23,159 nt of DNA from contig NZ_DASYHS010000030.1 of NCBI RefSeq assembly GCF_035998295.1, positions 1-23,159 of the forward strand, in the 5' to 3' direction. This document shows, piece by piece, positions 1 through 7,476 of this stretch (position 1 is its first letter; each line of letters begins with the position of its first letter). Origin of the DNA: DASYHS01 sp035998295 (GTDB taxonomy: Bacteria; Pseudomonadota; Alphaproteobacteria; Azospirillales; Azospirillaceae). Position numbers and translations under genes: made by a program. Under the pieces are notes generated by a model, which saw only the letters and a list, made by a program, of their open reading frames with translations, was not told the origin of the DNA and made no database searches.

Positions 1-1
1 C

Positions 2-547
2 TCCGACCGCCTGCGCGACTACCTCGTGACCCATCACGACCTGCCGGCAGCCCTCGCCAGCGACATCGTGCTGAAGAGCCGCGAGCGCGCGACCGTGACG
101 CTGTTCGTCGCCGCCGCCACTCCCGCCGCCGACAACGACGAGGGCGACCTCGAGAGGCTGGTCGTGCAGCTCCAGCGCAACGGGCGGCTGACGCCCTCGC
201 TGCTGCTGAGGGCGCTGTGCATGGGCGACGTCGCCTTCTTCGAGGCCAGCATGGCGCTGCTCTCGCGCGTGCCGCTGACCAACGCCCGGCTCCTGATCCA
301 CGACGCCGGCAAGCTCGGCCTGAAATCCATCTACGAGAAGGCCGGGATGCCGCCGCGCCTGCTGCCCGCGGTCCGCGTCGCCGTCGCCGTCGCCGGCGAG
401 ACCGGCTTCGACGGCGGGCCGGGCGACGTCGGCCGGCACCGCCGACGCATGATCGAGCGCATCCTGACCCAGTACGAGGACATGGGCCCCGAGGACCTGG
501 ACTATCTCCTCGACAAGCTCTCGGACCTGGTTCATCCGGCGGCGTGA
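2..547 (+). CDS. DUF2336 domain protein, C-terminal part (5' end outside window)
   Basis: The reading frame is open from the first bases of the window and ends at TGA 545-547, so the true start lies upstream; the GTG at 26 is only an internal codon. The visible 181 residues are helical and match the C-terminal half of DUF2336 proteins, which are common in Alphaproteobacteria and have no firmly established function. Typical features are the run around LLLRALCMGDVAFFEASMA, the segment LGLKSIYEKAGMP, and an acidic Leu-rich end (EDLDYLLDKL). No membrane segment or catalytic motif is visible. It is separated by 138 bp from the TRAP operon and is probably an independent unit. The family call is moderately secure; a biochemical role cannot be assigned from sequence. 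Confidence 0.75.
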   Translation, partial: SDRLRDYLVTHHDLPAALASDIVLKSRERATVTLFVAAATPAADNDEGDLERLVVQLQRNGRLTPSLLLRALCMGDVAFFEASMALLSRVPLTNARLLIHDAGKLGLKSIYEKAGMPPRLLPAVRVAVAVAGETGFDGGPGDVGRHRRRMIERILTQYEDMGPEDLDYLLDKLSDLVHPAA

Positions 548-559
548 GCGCGCCATCCT

Positions 560-572
560 TTGGTAATACCAA
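560..572. promoter_or_regulatory. Palindrome resembling a FadR-type GntR (PdhR/LldR-like) operator
   Basis: A perfect 13-bp palindrome, TTGGTA-A-TACCAA, lies 113 bp before the TRAP binding-protein start. It fits the TTGGT-N3-ACCAA pattern known for PdhR/LldR-class GntR repressors that sense carboxylates. A second half-site, TTGGTA, is at 598-603, 38 bp downstream. No GntR gene is in the window, so the regulator is unknown. Confidence 0.5.
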
Positions 573-685
573 TCCTCCTTAACATGCCTGCTCCTCTTTG
601 GTAGCATTTCGCCGGCACTCGCCTTGCGAGCGCGTCAAGGCCGCTCGGAAGAGATGGCGGCGCCCAACGATGCACGGGAGGAAAC

Positions 686-1855
686 ATGACCGAAGATCTT
701 CATCCCAAACCGGTCCGCGACGCCGTCGAAGGCGTCGTCGAGGCGCGGCGCGGCTTCCTGAAGTCGCTGGCCGCCGCAGGGGCCGTCGCGGGGGCCGCCG
801 CGGCGGGTGCGGGCGTGATCGCCGCCCCGCACGTCGCGAGCGCCCAGGGCGCCGGACGGGTGCTGCGCATCCAGTCGTCCTGGCAGCCGGGCACCACCGG
901 CTTCCGCATCTTCGAGACCTGGGCCGACGGCCTGATGGAGCTGACCGGCGGCGAGGTCGGCATGAAGGCCTTCCCGGCCGGCGCGGTCGCCGGCGACTTC
1001 CAGCTCGTCGACGCGGTGCGCAACGGCGTGCTGGACGGCATGAACCTGTTCACCGTCTACTGGGCCGGCCGCATGCCGGCCGGCGTGTTCCTGTCGTCCT
1101 ATCCGATGGGCCTGAACCATCCCCATCACTGGGACATGATGTTCAACAGCTACGGCGGCAACGAGATCGCCCGCGAGCTGTACCAGCAGAACGGCCTGCA
1201 CTTCGTGGGGCATGTCCACCACGACATGAACCTGATCCACTCCAAGCGGCCGATCACGTCGCTCGACGACTTCAACGGCCTGCTGCTGCGCGTTCCCGGC
1301 GGCATCGTCGCCGACTGCTTCGCCTCGATCGGCGCCCGGACGACGCTGCTTCCCGGCTCGGAGGTCTACCCGGCGCTGGAGCGCGGCACGATCGAGGCGG
1401 CCGACTTCACCGGCCCGGCGGTCAACTACGACCTGGGCTTCCACCAGGTCACGCAGTACATCGTGATGGGGCCGCCCTCCACGCCCTGCCTGCACCAGCC
1501 CGTCGACCTGATGGACATCTCCCTGAGCCAGCGGGTCTGGAACAGCCTGTCGCCGAAGATGCAGGAACTGCTGCCCCAGCTCGTGAAGGCCTATTCCGCG
1601 GTCCATTACGGCGCCATCCAGGAGGCGAACCGCGCCGCCTGGCCGAAATACGCCGAGGCCGGGGTCGAGGTGACCCGCCTGAGCGAGGAGGACGCGGCCC
1701 GCTTCCGCCAGGTCGCGATCCCGAAATGGTTCGAATGGGCCAACAAGGACAAGGACGCGGCGCGGCTGTTCAAGGTCCATCTCGACGTGATGCAGGACCC
1801 CTCGGTCGCCTACATCACCCCCGAGGACATCAAGGACCACCAGCTCAACCTCTGA
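686..1855 (+). CDS. TRAP transporter substrate-binding protein (DctP family), Tat-exported
   Basis: This is the periplasmic solute-binding subunit of a TRAP transporter, probably for an organic acid. The 389-residue protein has a twin-arginine signal (RRGFLKS, residues 21-27), an Ala/Gly-rich hydrophobic stretch and a likely cleavage site after ASA at residue 53. The mature part has the DctP fold signature LLLRVPGG with Arg202, the arginine that in this family clamps the substrate carboxylate, followed by ALERGTIEAADFTGPAVNYD. These features resemble the TakP/FcbT1 branch (2-oxo acids, chloroaromatic acids, mannitol-annotated). A good Shine-Dalgarno sequence (GGGAGGAAAC) precedes ATG 686. The permease genes follow after a 112-bp gap with two hairpins. 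The substrate cannot be fixed from sequence; the carboxylate is inferred from the conserved arginine and family. Confidence 0.92.
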   Translation: MTEDLHPKPVRDAVEGVVEARRGFLKSLAAAGAVAGAAAAGAGVIAAPHVASAQGAGRVLRIQSSWQPGTTGFRIFETWADGLMELTGGEVGMKAFPAGAVAGDFQLVDAVRNGVLDGMNLFTVYWAGRMPAGVFLSSYPMGLNHPHHWDMMFNSYGGNEIARELYQQNGLHFVGHVHHDMNLIHSKRPITSLDDFNGLLLRVPGGIVADCFASIGARTTLLPGSEVYPALERGTIEAADFTGPAVNYDLGFHQVTQYIVMGPPSTPCLHQPVDLMDISLSQRVWNSLSPKMQELLPQLVKAYSAVHYGAIQEANRAAWPKYAEAGVEVTRLSEEDAARFRQVAIPKWFEWANKDKDAARLFKVHLDVMQDPSVAYITPEDIKDHQLNL

Positions 1856-1868
1856 CGCCGACCGGGTC

Positions 1869-1898
1869 ACGGGCGGACGGCGCAGGCCGTCCGCCCGT
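1869..1898 (+). terminator. Strong intercistronic hairpin after the TRAP binding-protein gene
   Basis: A perfect 13-bp inverted repeat (arms 1869-1881 and 1886-1898) closes on a GCAG loop, 13 bp after the binding-protein stop. There is no U-tract, so it is more likely an RNA-stabilising or partial-termination hairpin than a full terminator. Such hairpins after the first gene commonly leave the binding protein in excess over its permease. Confidence 0.6.
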
Positions 1899-1912
1899 AC
1901 TCACGATGGCCT

Positions 1913-1932
1913 CGGGCGGCCGGCGCCGCCCG
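1913..1932 (+). terminator. Second intercistronic hairpin before dctQ
   Basis: Arms CGGGCGGC (1913-1920) and GCCGCCCG (1925-1932) enclose a CGGC loop. It follows the first hairpin by 14 bp, and both right arms end in the same GCCCGTAC-like sequence, suggesting a duplicated element. It lies 35 bp before the dctQ start. Confidence 0.5.
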
Positions 1933-1967
1933 TACCGACGACCGCATCGCGTGCGAGGACGGGGGAC

Positions 1968-2720
1968 ATGGACCTCTCGATCAAGTTCGTTCTGCCCCAC
2001 TGGCTCTACTGGGGCGGGCTGCTGCTGTTTCCGCTGGTCTACATCGCGCTCGCGGGGTGGCGGGAGAAGCCCGTCGGCGAAGCGCCGGCCGACGATCCCG
2101 CGGCGGCCCCGGCCGTCACCTCGGACGCCCTCGACGAGACGGCGAGCTCGAAGGCCGCGGCGCTCGCCCAGGCGCCCGGCAACGCGTTCACCCGCGTCGT
2201 CGACCGCATGTCGCAGTTCATCGGCGTCTTCGTCGCCTATTGGACGGTGATCGCGGTCATCGTCTATTTCTACGAGGTGGTCGCGCGCTACTTCCTGCGC
2301 TCGCCGACCAACTGGGCGCATGAGTCCATGTTCCTGATGTTCGGCATGCAGTACGTGCTCGCCGGCGCCTACGCCTACCTGCATGACGCCCATGTCCGGG
2401 TCGACCTGTTCTACGCCAAGGCCGGGCCGCGCGGGCAGGCGGCGATCGACATCGTGACCCATTTCTTCTTCCTGATCTTCGCGCTCGCCTTCATCTGGAC
2501 CGCCTGGACCTTCTTCTCGAGCTCGATGAGCCAGAACCGCTGGTTCTGGGCGACCGGCTATTCCGACGAGAGCTCCTTCACCGAATGGGCGGTCGCCTAT
2601 TGGCCGGTCAAGTTCACCCTCGTGCTGGGCGGGGTGTTCCTGCTGCTCCAGGGGCTGAGCCGGCTGGTCAAGGACATCCAGATCCTGTCCCTGACCGGGC
2701 GGGAGGCGGCCCATGGCTGA
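1968..2720 (+). CDS. TRAP transporter small permease subunit (DctQ family) with N-terminal extra membrane segment
   Basis: This is the small membrane subunit that joins DctM and docks the binding protein. The 250-residue protein has a first hydrophobic segment at about residues 10-31 and then an Ala/Asp-rich linker (32-73). The DctQ domain proper follows, with four membrane segments (about 84-104, 119-136, 160-180, 212-230). The conserved loop HDAHVRVDLFYA (about 139-150) is typical of DctQ. At 250 residues it is longer than the usual 160-180, because of the N-terminal helix and linker; this long form is known in the FcbT2/mannitol-chloroaromatic branch, which agrees with the binding protein. 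The gene ends 8 bp inside dctM, so the two are translationally coupled. Confidence 0.9.
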   Translation: MDLSIKFVLPHWLYWGGLLLFPLVYIALAGWREKPVGEAPADDPAAAPAVTSDALDETASSKAAALAQAPGNAFTRVVDRMSQFIGVFVAYWTVIAVIVYFYEVVARYFLRSPTNWAHESMFLMFGMQYVLAGAYAYLHDAHVRVDLFYAKAGPRGQAAIDIVTHFFFLIFALAFIWTAWTFFSSSMSQNRWFWATGYSDESSFTEWAVAYWPVKFTLVLGGVFLLLQGLSRLVKDIQILSLTGREAAHG

Positions 2721-4260
2721 CCTGACCGATACCGGGCGCCCCGCCGCCTCGGGGTCGCGCCTGCCCCGCACGCCGCTCGGCTGGACCGTCCTGGTCGTGA
2801 GCGCCGTCCTCGCCTTCGTCATCCTGGTCGAGGTGGTCAACGTCGCGTTCCGCGATCCCTACGCGGACGCGCCGTTCCTGTTCACCTTCCAGGGCATCCT
2901 GTCCGACATCGACATCGCCTGGCTGTCGATCCTGATGTTCGGGGCGCTGCTGGTGCTGCTGTTCGCGGGAATGCCGCTCGTCTTCGTGACGGGCGCGCTC
3001 GGCGTGCTGTTCATCTACCTGGTCGGCGACCAGTTCATGCTGAACATCATCCCGACCCGCATCTTCCCGATGATGACCGACTACCAGCTCTCGGCCATCC
3101 CGCTGTTCATCTTCATGGCCAGCATGCTCGAGCGCGCCGGGCTCATCGACGAGATGTTCGACGTGCTCTACAAGTGGATGGGCGGCGTCCGCGGCGGCCT
3201 CGCGGTCGCGACCATCGTCGCCTCGACGATCCTGGCCGCCATGGTCGGCGTGATCGGGGCGGCGGTCGTGACCATGGGCATCATCGCGCTCCCGGCGATG
3301 CTGAAGCGGGCCTACGACCCCAAGATCGCGCTCGGCGCGATCATGGCCGGCGGCACGCTCGGCATCCTGATCCCGCCCTCGATCCTGGCGATCATCTACG
3401 CGGTGGTGGCCCAGCAGTCGGTCGGCGAGCTCTATATCGGCTCCATCCTGCCGGGCCTGCTGCTGTCCGGCCTCTACATCGCCTATGTCGGCATCCGCTC
3501 GCTGGCCAACCCGCGCCTGGGGCCGGCGCTGCCCATGGCCGAGCGCGTCTCGATGGTCGAGAAGCTGGTCCTGCTGCGCCGGATGGCGGCGCCGGCGGTG
3601 CTGATCGTCCTGGTGCTGGGCGTCATCTTCACCGGGGCGGCGACGCCGGTCGAGGCGGCGGCGATCGGCAGCTTCGGGGCCATGGTCGTGGCCGCGATGC
3701 ACGGGCGGCTGTCGCTGCGCAGCGTCAAGGAGGCCTGCATCTCGACCACGAAGGCGAGCGCGATGGTCCTCTGGATCATCTTCGGCGCCACGATCTTCGT
3801 CGGCTTCTACATCCTGCGCGGCGGCCAGGAATTCGTCTCCGACCTGATCCTCGGCACCGGCCTCGGGCCCTACGGGGTTCTGGCGCTGATGATGCTGATC
3901 CTGTTCTTCCTCGGCATGTTCCTGGACTGGGTCGGCATCCTGCTGCTGGCGGTGCCGATCTTCATCCCGATCATCGGCCAGTTCACCTTCGAGGGTGTCC
4001 TGGGGCTGCCCGGGGTCGACCAGGCGAAGGTGCCGCTGTGGTTCGGCGTCCTCTACCTCGTGAACATGCAGATGGCGTTCCTGTCGCCACCCTTCGGCTA
4101 CGCGCTGTTCTACATGCGCGGGGTCGCGCCGAAATCGATCTCGACCGGGACCATCTTCGCCTCGGCCCTGCCGTTCCTGGCGATCCAGGTGACCGGGCTG
4201 CTGGTCTGCATCCTGTTCCCGGAGATCGTGCTCTGGCTGCCCAGGCTGGTGTACGGCTGA
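2713..4260 (+). CDS. TRAP transporter large permease subunit (DctM family)
   Basis: This is the large transport subunit, which carries the solute across the inner membrane using the sodium or proton gradient. The 515-residue protein has many hydrophobic segments and DctM signatures: GGTLGILIPPSILAIIY around residues 215-231 and TPVEAAAIGSFGAMV around 311-325. It is longer than the common 425-residue form because of an extended N-terminus and an enlarged loop before the last membrane segments, as in the mannitol/chloroaromatic subgroup. ATG 2713 overlaps the dctQ stop by 8 bp (ATGGCTGA), which supports this start. It is the last gene of the transporter unit; a 14-bp tandem duplication follows at 4264-4291. 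Confidence 0.92.
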   Translation: MADLTDTGRPAASGSRLPRTPLGWTVLVVSAVLAFVILVEVVNVAFRDPYADAPFLFTFQGILSDIDIAWLSILMFGALLVLLFAGMPLVFVTGALGVLFIYLVGDQFMLNIIPTRIFPMMTDYQLSAIPLFIFMASMLERAGLIDEMFDVLYKWMGGVRGGLAVATIVASTILAAMVGVIGAAVVTMGIIALPAMLKRAYDPKIALGAIMAGGTLGILIPPSILAIIYAVVAQQSVGELYIGSILPGLLLSGLYIAYVGIRSLANPRLGPALPMAERVSMVEKLVLLRRMAAPAVLIVLVLGVIFTGAATPVEAAAIGSFGAMVVAAMHGRLSLRSVKEACISTTKASAMVLWIIFGATIFVGFYILRGGQEFVSDLILGTGLGPYGVLALMMLILFFLGMFLDWVGILLLAVPIFIPIIGQFTFEGVLGLPGVDQAKVPLWFGVLYLVNMQMAFLSPPFGYALFYMRGVAPKSISTGTIFASALPFLAIQVTGLLVCILFPEIVLWLPRLVYG

Positions 4261-4263
4261 CGG

Positions 4264-4291
4264 GCGGCCCCTGGGGAGCGGCCCCTGGGGG
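4264..4291. repeat. 14-bp tandem duplication after dctM
   Basis: GCGGCCCCTGGGGA at 4264-4277 is repeated at 4278-4291 with only the last base changed. Each unit contains CCCC-T-GGGG and can fold. It may contribute to 3'-end processing of the TRAP transcript, but no U-tract follows immediately. Confidence 0.55.
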
Positions 4292-4369
4292 AGCCGAGTC
4301 GGCGCGGCGGAACCACGGGTCGGGCGGCGCTGTTTAAGGCACGATTTTTTCGGGCCTTTGAGGTGCATG

Positions 4370-5134
4370 ATGAGCCGCGACAGCGAGACGGACCGGACGG
4401 CAGCCAACCGGTCGCGCAGCCCCGCCGAGATCGAGCGTGAGATCGACGAGACGCGGGCGCGCATGGATCGGACCCTGGACGAGCTGGAGTTCCGGCTGTC
4501 GCCGGGCCAGGTCGCCTCGATGGCGATCCAGGAACTGACCAGCGGCGAGCCGAGCCGGATGGTCGAGGTGATCCGGCGCAATCCCATCCCGGCCGCGATG
4601 ATCGGGATCGGCGTGCTCTGGCTCGGCCTCGCGATGGTCCGCCAGGACGCCCCCGCGAAGGCCGCGGACGGCCGCCCGCGGCCGACGATCGCCCCGGCCG
4701 AGCTGTCGGGCCTGCTGTCGCCGCTGATCGGCCTGACCCGCCAGGGCGCCGACGCCCTGCGCCAGACCGAGCACGTCGTCGAGGACGAGGGGCTGCGCAG
4801 CCTCGTCACCGACTTCGCCGAGCAGAACGACCGCGCCGCCGCCGGGCTGGAAACCGAGCTGCGCCGCCGGGGTGCTACGACCGACGCGGGCGTGGCGCCA
4901 CCGTCCCATCCGCACCCGGCCTGGAGCGAGCTGCGCCGGGCGCTCGCGACGCGCGACCGGGGCGCGATCATCGCGGCGGTCGAGAGCGGCGCCGACGCGA
5001 CCCTGGAGGAGTTCCGCCGCACGCTCCACCACGACCTGCCCGACGAGGAGCGGGTGCTGGTCGGGGCGCATTTCCACGCGATGGAGCAGATGCACAACCG
5101 GATCAGCGCCCTGAAGCACGCCGCGGCCGCCTGA
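4370..5134 (+). CDS. DUF3618 / PA2169-type four-helix-bundle fusion membrane protein
   Basis: The protein has a DUF3618 segment (residues about 17-46, PAEIEREIDETRARMDRTLD) and one membrane helix (about 71-90, IPAAMIGIGVLWLGLAM). The C-terminal region (about 110-250) resembles the PA2169/DUF2383 ferritin-like four-helix bundle, with long amphipathic helices such as HVVEDEGLRSLVTDFAEQND and a final HAMEQMHNRISALK. Neither family has an established reaction; DUF3618 proteins usually sit beside envelope proteins. I chose ATG 4370 because GAGG at 4360-4363 is 6 bp upstream; ATG 4367 or TTG 4358 are alternatives in the same frame. The YihY gene starts 13 bp after its stop, so the two probably form an operon. 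The DUF3618 call is firm and the C-terminal family call is moderate. Confidence 0.8.
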   Translation: MSRDSETDRTAANRSRSPAEIEREIDETRARMDRTLDELEFRLSPGQVASMAIQELTSGEPSRMVEVIRRNPIPAAMIGIGVLWLGLAMVRQDAPAKAADGRPRPTIAPAELSGLLSPLIGLTRQGADALRQTEHVVEDEGLRSLVTDFAEQNDRAAAGLETELRRRGATTDAGVAPPSHPHPAWSELRRALATRDRGAIIAAVESGADATLEEFRRTLHHDLPDEERVLVGAHFHAMEQMHNRISALKHAAAA

Positions 5135-5147
5135 GCCGGCCGCGGCC

Positions 5148-6125
5148 ATGCTGGGGCTGAGCAAGCGACACCATCGCCGGACCGCCGCGGGGCGCGGCCG
5201 CGATGCCGCCAGTCCGTCCGAGATCCCGAAGCAGGGCTGGCGGGACATCCTGCTGCGCGTCAAGGACGAGCAGTCGAAGGACAACATGTCGATCGTGGCC
5301 GCGGGGGTGGCCTTCTACTTCCTGCTGGCGCTGTTCCCGGCCCTGGCCGCGATGGTCTCGATCTGGGGGCTGGTCGCCGACCCCGCCCGGCTCGCCAGCG
5401 AGGTCCAGGCGATGTCGGGCGTCCTGCCCGAGCAGGCCCGCACCATCATCTCCGACCAGCTCCAGCAGCTCGCCGGGGCCGGCGGGCGGCTGGGATTCTG
5501 GGCCGCGGTCAGCATCCTGATCGCGCTGTGGAGCGCCTCGCAGGGCACCAAGGCGCTGATGACCGCCTTCAACATCGCCTACGAGGAGGAGGAGAAGCGC
5601 GGCTTCCTGCGCTACTACGGGACCGCGCTGCTGCTGACCCTGGGCATGATCCTGTTCGTCCCCGTCGTCCTGGCCCTCATCGCCGCCGTGCCGGCCATCA
5701 TCGGCTCGCTCGGCCTCGGGGAGACGGTGGAATGGGTCCTGCGGCTCGCGCGCTGGCCGCTGCTGGCGGTTCTGGTGATGGCGGCGCTGGCGGTGCTGTA
5801 CCGCTACGCGCCGTCCCGCGACGAGCCCCGCTGGGAATGGGTGAGCTGGGGGGCGGGTTTCGCGACCGTCGTCTGGCTGCTGGGCTCGATCGCCTTCTCG
5901 GTCTACGTCTCGAACTTCGGCAGCTTCAACGAGACCTACGGCTCGTTCGGCGCGATCATCATCCTGCTGCTGTGGTTCAACCTCACGGCCTTTGTCGTGC
6001 TGCTGGGCGCGGAGCTGAACTCGGAGATGGAGCACCAGACCGCCCGCGACACCACGGTCGGCTCCCACCAGCCGATGGGCAGCCGCGGCGCGCACATGGC
6101 CGACACCGTCGGCCCCAAGCCTTGA
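5148..6125 (+). CDS. YihY/BrkB family inner membrane protein
   Basis: This 325-residue inner membrane protein belongs to the YihY (BrkB, formerly mislabelled ribonuclease BN) family, whose molecular role remains unsettled. Recognisable features are the first membrane segment after KDNMSIVAAGVAFYFLLALF, the WSASQGTKALMTAFNIAYEEEE motif in the middle, and the final pair GSFGAIIILLLWFN / LTAFVVLLGAELNSEME. About six hydrophobic segments are visible between residues 45 and 295, with charged termini expected in the cytoplasm. The short N-terminal extension is rich in Arg and Lys. It follows the DUF3618 fusion gene by 13 bp, suggesting a shared envelope role. The ribosome binding site is weak. Confidence 0.9.
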   Translation: MLGLSKRHHRRTAAGRGRDAASPSEIPKQGWRDILLRVKDEQSKDNMSIVAAGVAFYFLLALFPALAAMVSIWGLVADPARLASEVQAMSGVLPEQARTIISDQLQQLAGAGGRLGFWAAVSILIALWSASQGTKALMTAFNIAYEEEEKRGFLRYYGTALLLTLGMILFVPVVLALIAAVPAIIGSLGLGETVEWVLRLARWPLLAVLVMAALAVLYRYAPSRDEPRWEWVSWGAGFATVVWLLGSIAFSVYVSNFGSFNETYGSFGAIIILLLWFNLTAFVVLLGAELNSEMEHQTARDTTVGSHQPMGSRGAHMADTVGPKP

Positions 6126-6137
6126 AACTGAAAATCT

Positions 6138-6290
6138 CCTCTCCCGAGAATATTTCCTCTCCCGCACCCGCGGGAGAGGAAGGGGCCCGCCGCGTAGCGG
6201 TGGGAAGGTGAGGGCCTGCGGGGTGCCACCCTCACCCTCCCAACCTCCGGTTGGGTCCCTCCCTCTCCCGTTGCACGGGAGAGGGGATCT
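6138..6290. repeat. Composite dispersed inverted-repeat element (REP-like)
   Basis: Three nested hairpins occur within about 150 bp. Arms CCTCTCCCGC/GCGGGAGAGG lie at 6156-6165 and 6170-6179 with an ACCC loop. Arms GGGAAGGTGAGGG and its near-perfect complement lie at 6202-6214 and 6229-6241. Arms CCCTCTCCCG/CGGGAGAGGG lie at 6261-6270 and 6276-6285. This CTCTCCC...GGGAGAG plus CCCTCACCC arrangement is typical of dispersed intergenic palindromic elements in GC-rich proteobacteria. It sits between the convergent yihY and galE genes, where it could also act as a bidirectional transcript end. Confidence 0.75.
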
Positions 6291-6387
6291 TCGCGTTGTC
6301 CTCCCCCCAAGGGCCGCGACGGCGGCCCCGCGCCGGAAGGCGCGAAGCCCAGGCCCGCGGAGCGGGCCGCCCGGCGCCTGAGGGCCG

Positions 6388-6415
6388 CGCCGATCCCGGC
6401 TTGCCGGGATCGGCG
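6388..6415 (-). terminator. Terminator-like hairpin downstream of galE
   Basis: A perfect 13-bp inverted repeat (CGCCGATCCCGGC at 6388-6400, its complement at 6403-6415) has only two bases between the arms. It ends 10 bp beyond the galE stop. No T-run follows on the minus strand, so termination or 3'-end protection is inferred from stem strength and position. Confidence 0.55.
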
Positions 6416-6425
6416 TGAAACCCTA

Positions 6426-7433
6426 TCAAGCCACGTTTTCCTTCCGGGTCTCCCGCTCCAGGCGTTCCTCCCAGGCCAGCGCCGTCCCGACGATGAAGTC
6501 CAGGTCGTCGTGGCGGGGCGTCCAGCCCAGGACCCGCCGGATGCGCTCCGGCGAGCCGACCAGCATCGGCGGGTCGCCCGGCCGCCGCGCGGCCTTCGCG
6601 ACCGGCAGCTTCCGGCCGGTGACCCGTTCCACGGCGGCGACGACCTCCAGCACCGAGAAGCCGCGGCCGTAGCCGCAGTTCGCGACCAGGCTGTCGCCGC
6701 CGCCGAGCAGGTGGCGCAGCGCCGCGACATGGGCGTCGGCCAGGTCGCTGACATGGATGTAGTCGCGGATGCAGGTCCCGTCCGGCGTCGGGTAGTCCTC
6801 GCCGAAGACGGAAAGCTGCTGCCGCTGGCCAAGCGCGGTCTGGCAGGCCAGCTTCAGCAGGTGGGTCGCGACCGGGGAGCTCTGCCCCGTGCGCCCGGCC
6901 GGGTCGGCGCCGGCGACGTTGAAGTAGCGCAGCGCCGCATAGCGCAGGCCGGTCGCGGCGGCGTAGTCGCGCAGCATCCACTCCGTCGCGAGTTTCGACC
7001 AGCCATACGGGTTGATGGGGCGCGTCGGCTGGTCCTCGTCGATGGGCACGCGCTCCGGCTCGCCATAGACCGCCGCGGTCGAGCTGAAGATGAAGGCCCG
7101 CACGCCGGCGCGCAGGCTGGCGTCGATCAGGACCTGGCTGTTGGCGGGGTTGTTGCGGTAGTAGCGCAGCGGCTCGCGGACCGACTCGGAGACGACGATG
7201 CTGCCGGCGAAATGCATCACGGCCGCGACCCGGTAGCGCGCCAGCACCTCGGCCACCAGCGCGCCGTCGCCGATGTCGCCCGCGACGAACGCCGCGTCCG
7301 CCGGCACGCTGGCGCGGCGGCCGGTCGACAGGTCGTCCAGCACGACCACTGTGTATCCCGCGTCCCGCAGCGCATGGGCGCAATGGCTGCCGATGTAGCC
7401 GGCCCCGCCGGTGACCAGCACCGTCTCGGTCAT
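6426..7433 (-). CDS. galE: UDP-glucose 4-epimerase
   Basis: This enzyme interconverts UDP-glucose and UDP-galactose in the cytoplasm with tightly bound NAD, supplying UDP-galactose for polysaccharide synthesis. The 335-residue length is normal for GalE. Visible features are the Rossmann motif GGAGYIGSH (residues 9-17), SSTAAVYG (117-124) with the catalytic Ser/Thr, and the catalytic pair Tyr143/Lys147 in YGWSK. ALRYFNVAGADP and DGTCIRDYIHVSDLADAH, both standard in GalE, follow. ATG 7433 is preferred because GGGAG lies a few bases upstream and the protein then begins directly at the Rossmann strand; an in-frame start at 7475 would add 14 unconserved residues. It lies next to a carbohydrate-binding-like lipoprotein and the exopolysaccharide genes, so UDP-galactose or a relative is a plausible building block. 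Confidence 0.95.
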   Translation of the reverse strand: MTETVLVTGGAGYIGSHCAHALRDAGYTVVVLDDLSTGRRASVPADAAFVAGDIGDGALVAEVLARYRVAAVMHFAGSIVVSESVREPLRYYRNNPANSQVLIDASLRAGVRAFIFSSTAAVYGEPERVPIDEDQPTRPINPYGWSKLATEWMLRDYAAATGLRYAALRYFNVAGADPAGRTGQSSPVATHLLKLACQTALGQRQQLSVFGEDYPTPDGTCIRDYIHVSDLADAHVAALRHLLGGGDSLVANCGYGRGFSVLEVVAAVERVTGRKLPVAKAARRPGDPPMLVGSPERIRRVLGWTPRHDDLDFIVGTALAWEERLERETRKENVA

Positions 7434-7476
7434 GTCGTCTCCCGATCCCTCGCTTCGCCTGCTGCGTGAAACCAAC

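Noticed and set aside
4331..4357. AAGGC ... GCCTT with a T-run as an intrinsic terminator after dctM
   Set aside because: The T-run lies inside the loop rather than after the stem, and the stem has only 5 bp.
2668..5097. Very long open frame on the minus strand opposite dctM and the DUF3618 gene
   Set aside because: Low-complexity translation rich in Arg, Asp, Gln and His, with no recognisable domain; a shadow of high-GC codon bias in the true plus-strand genes.
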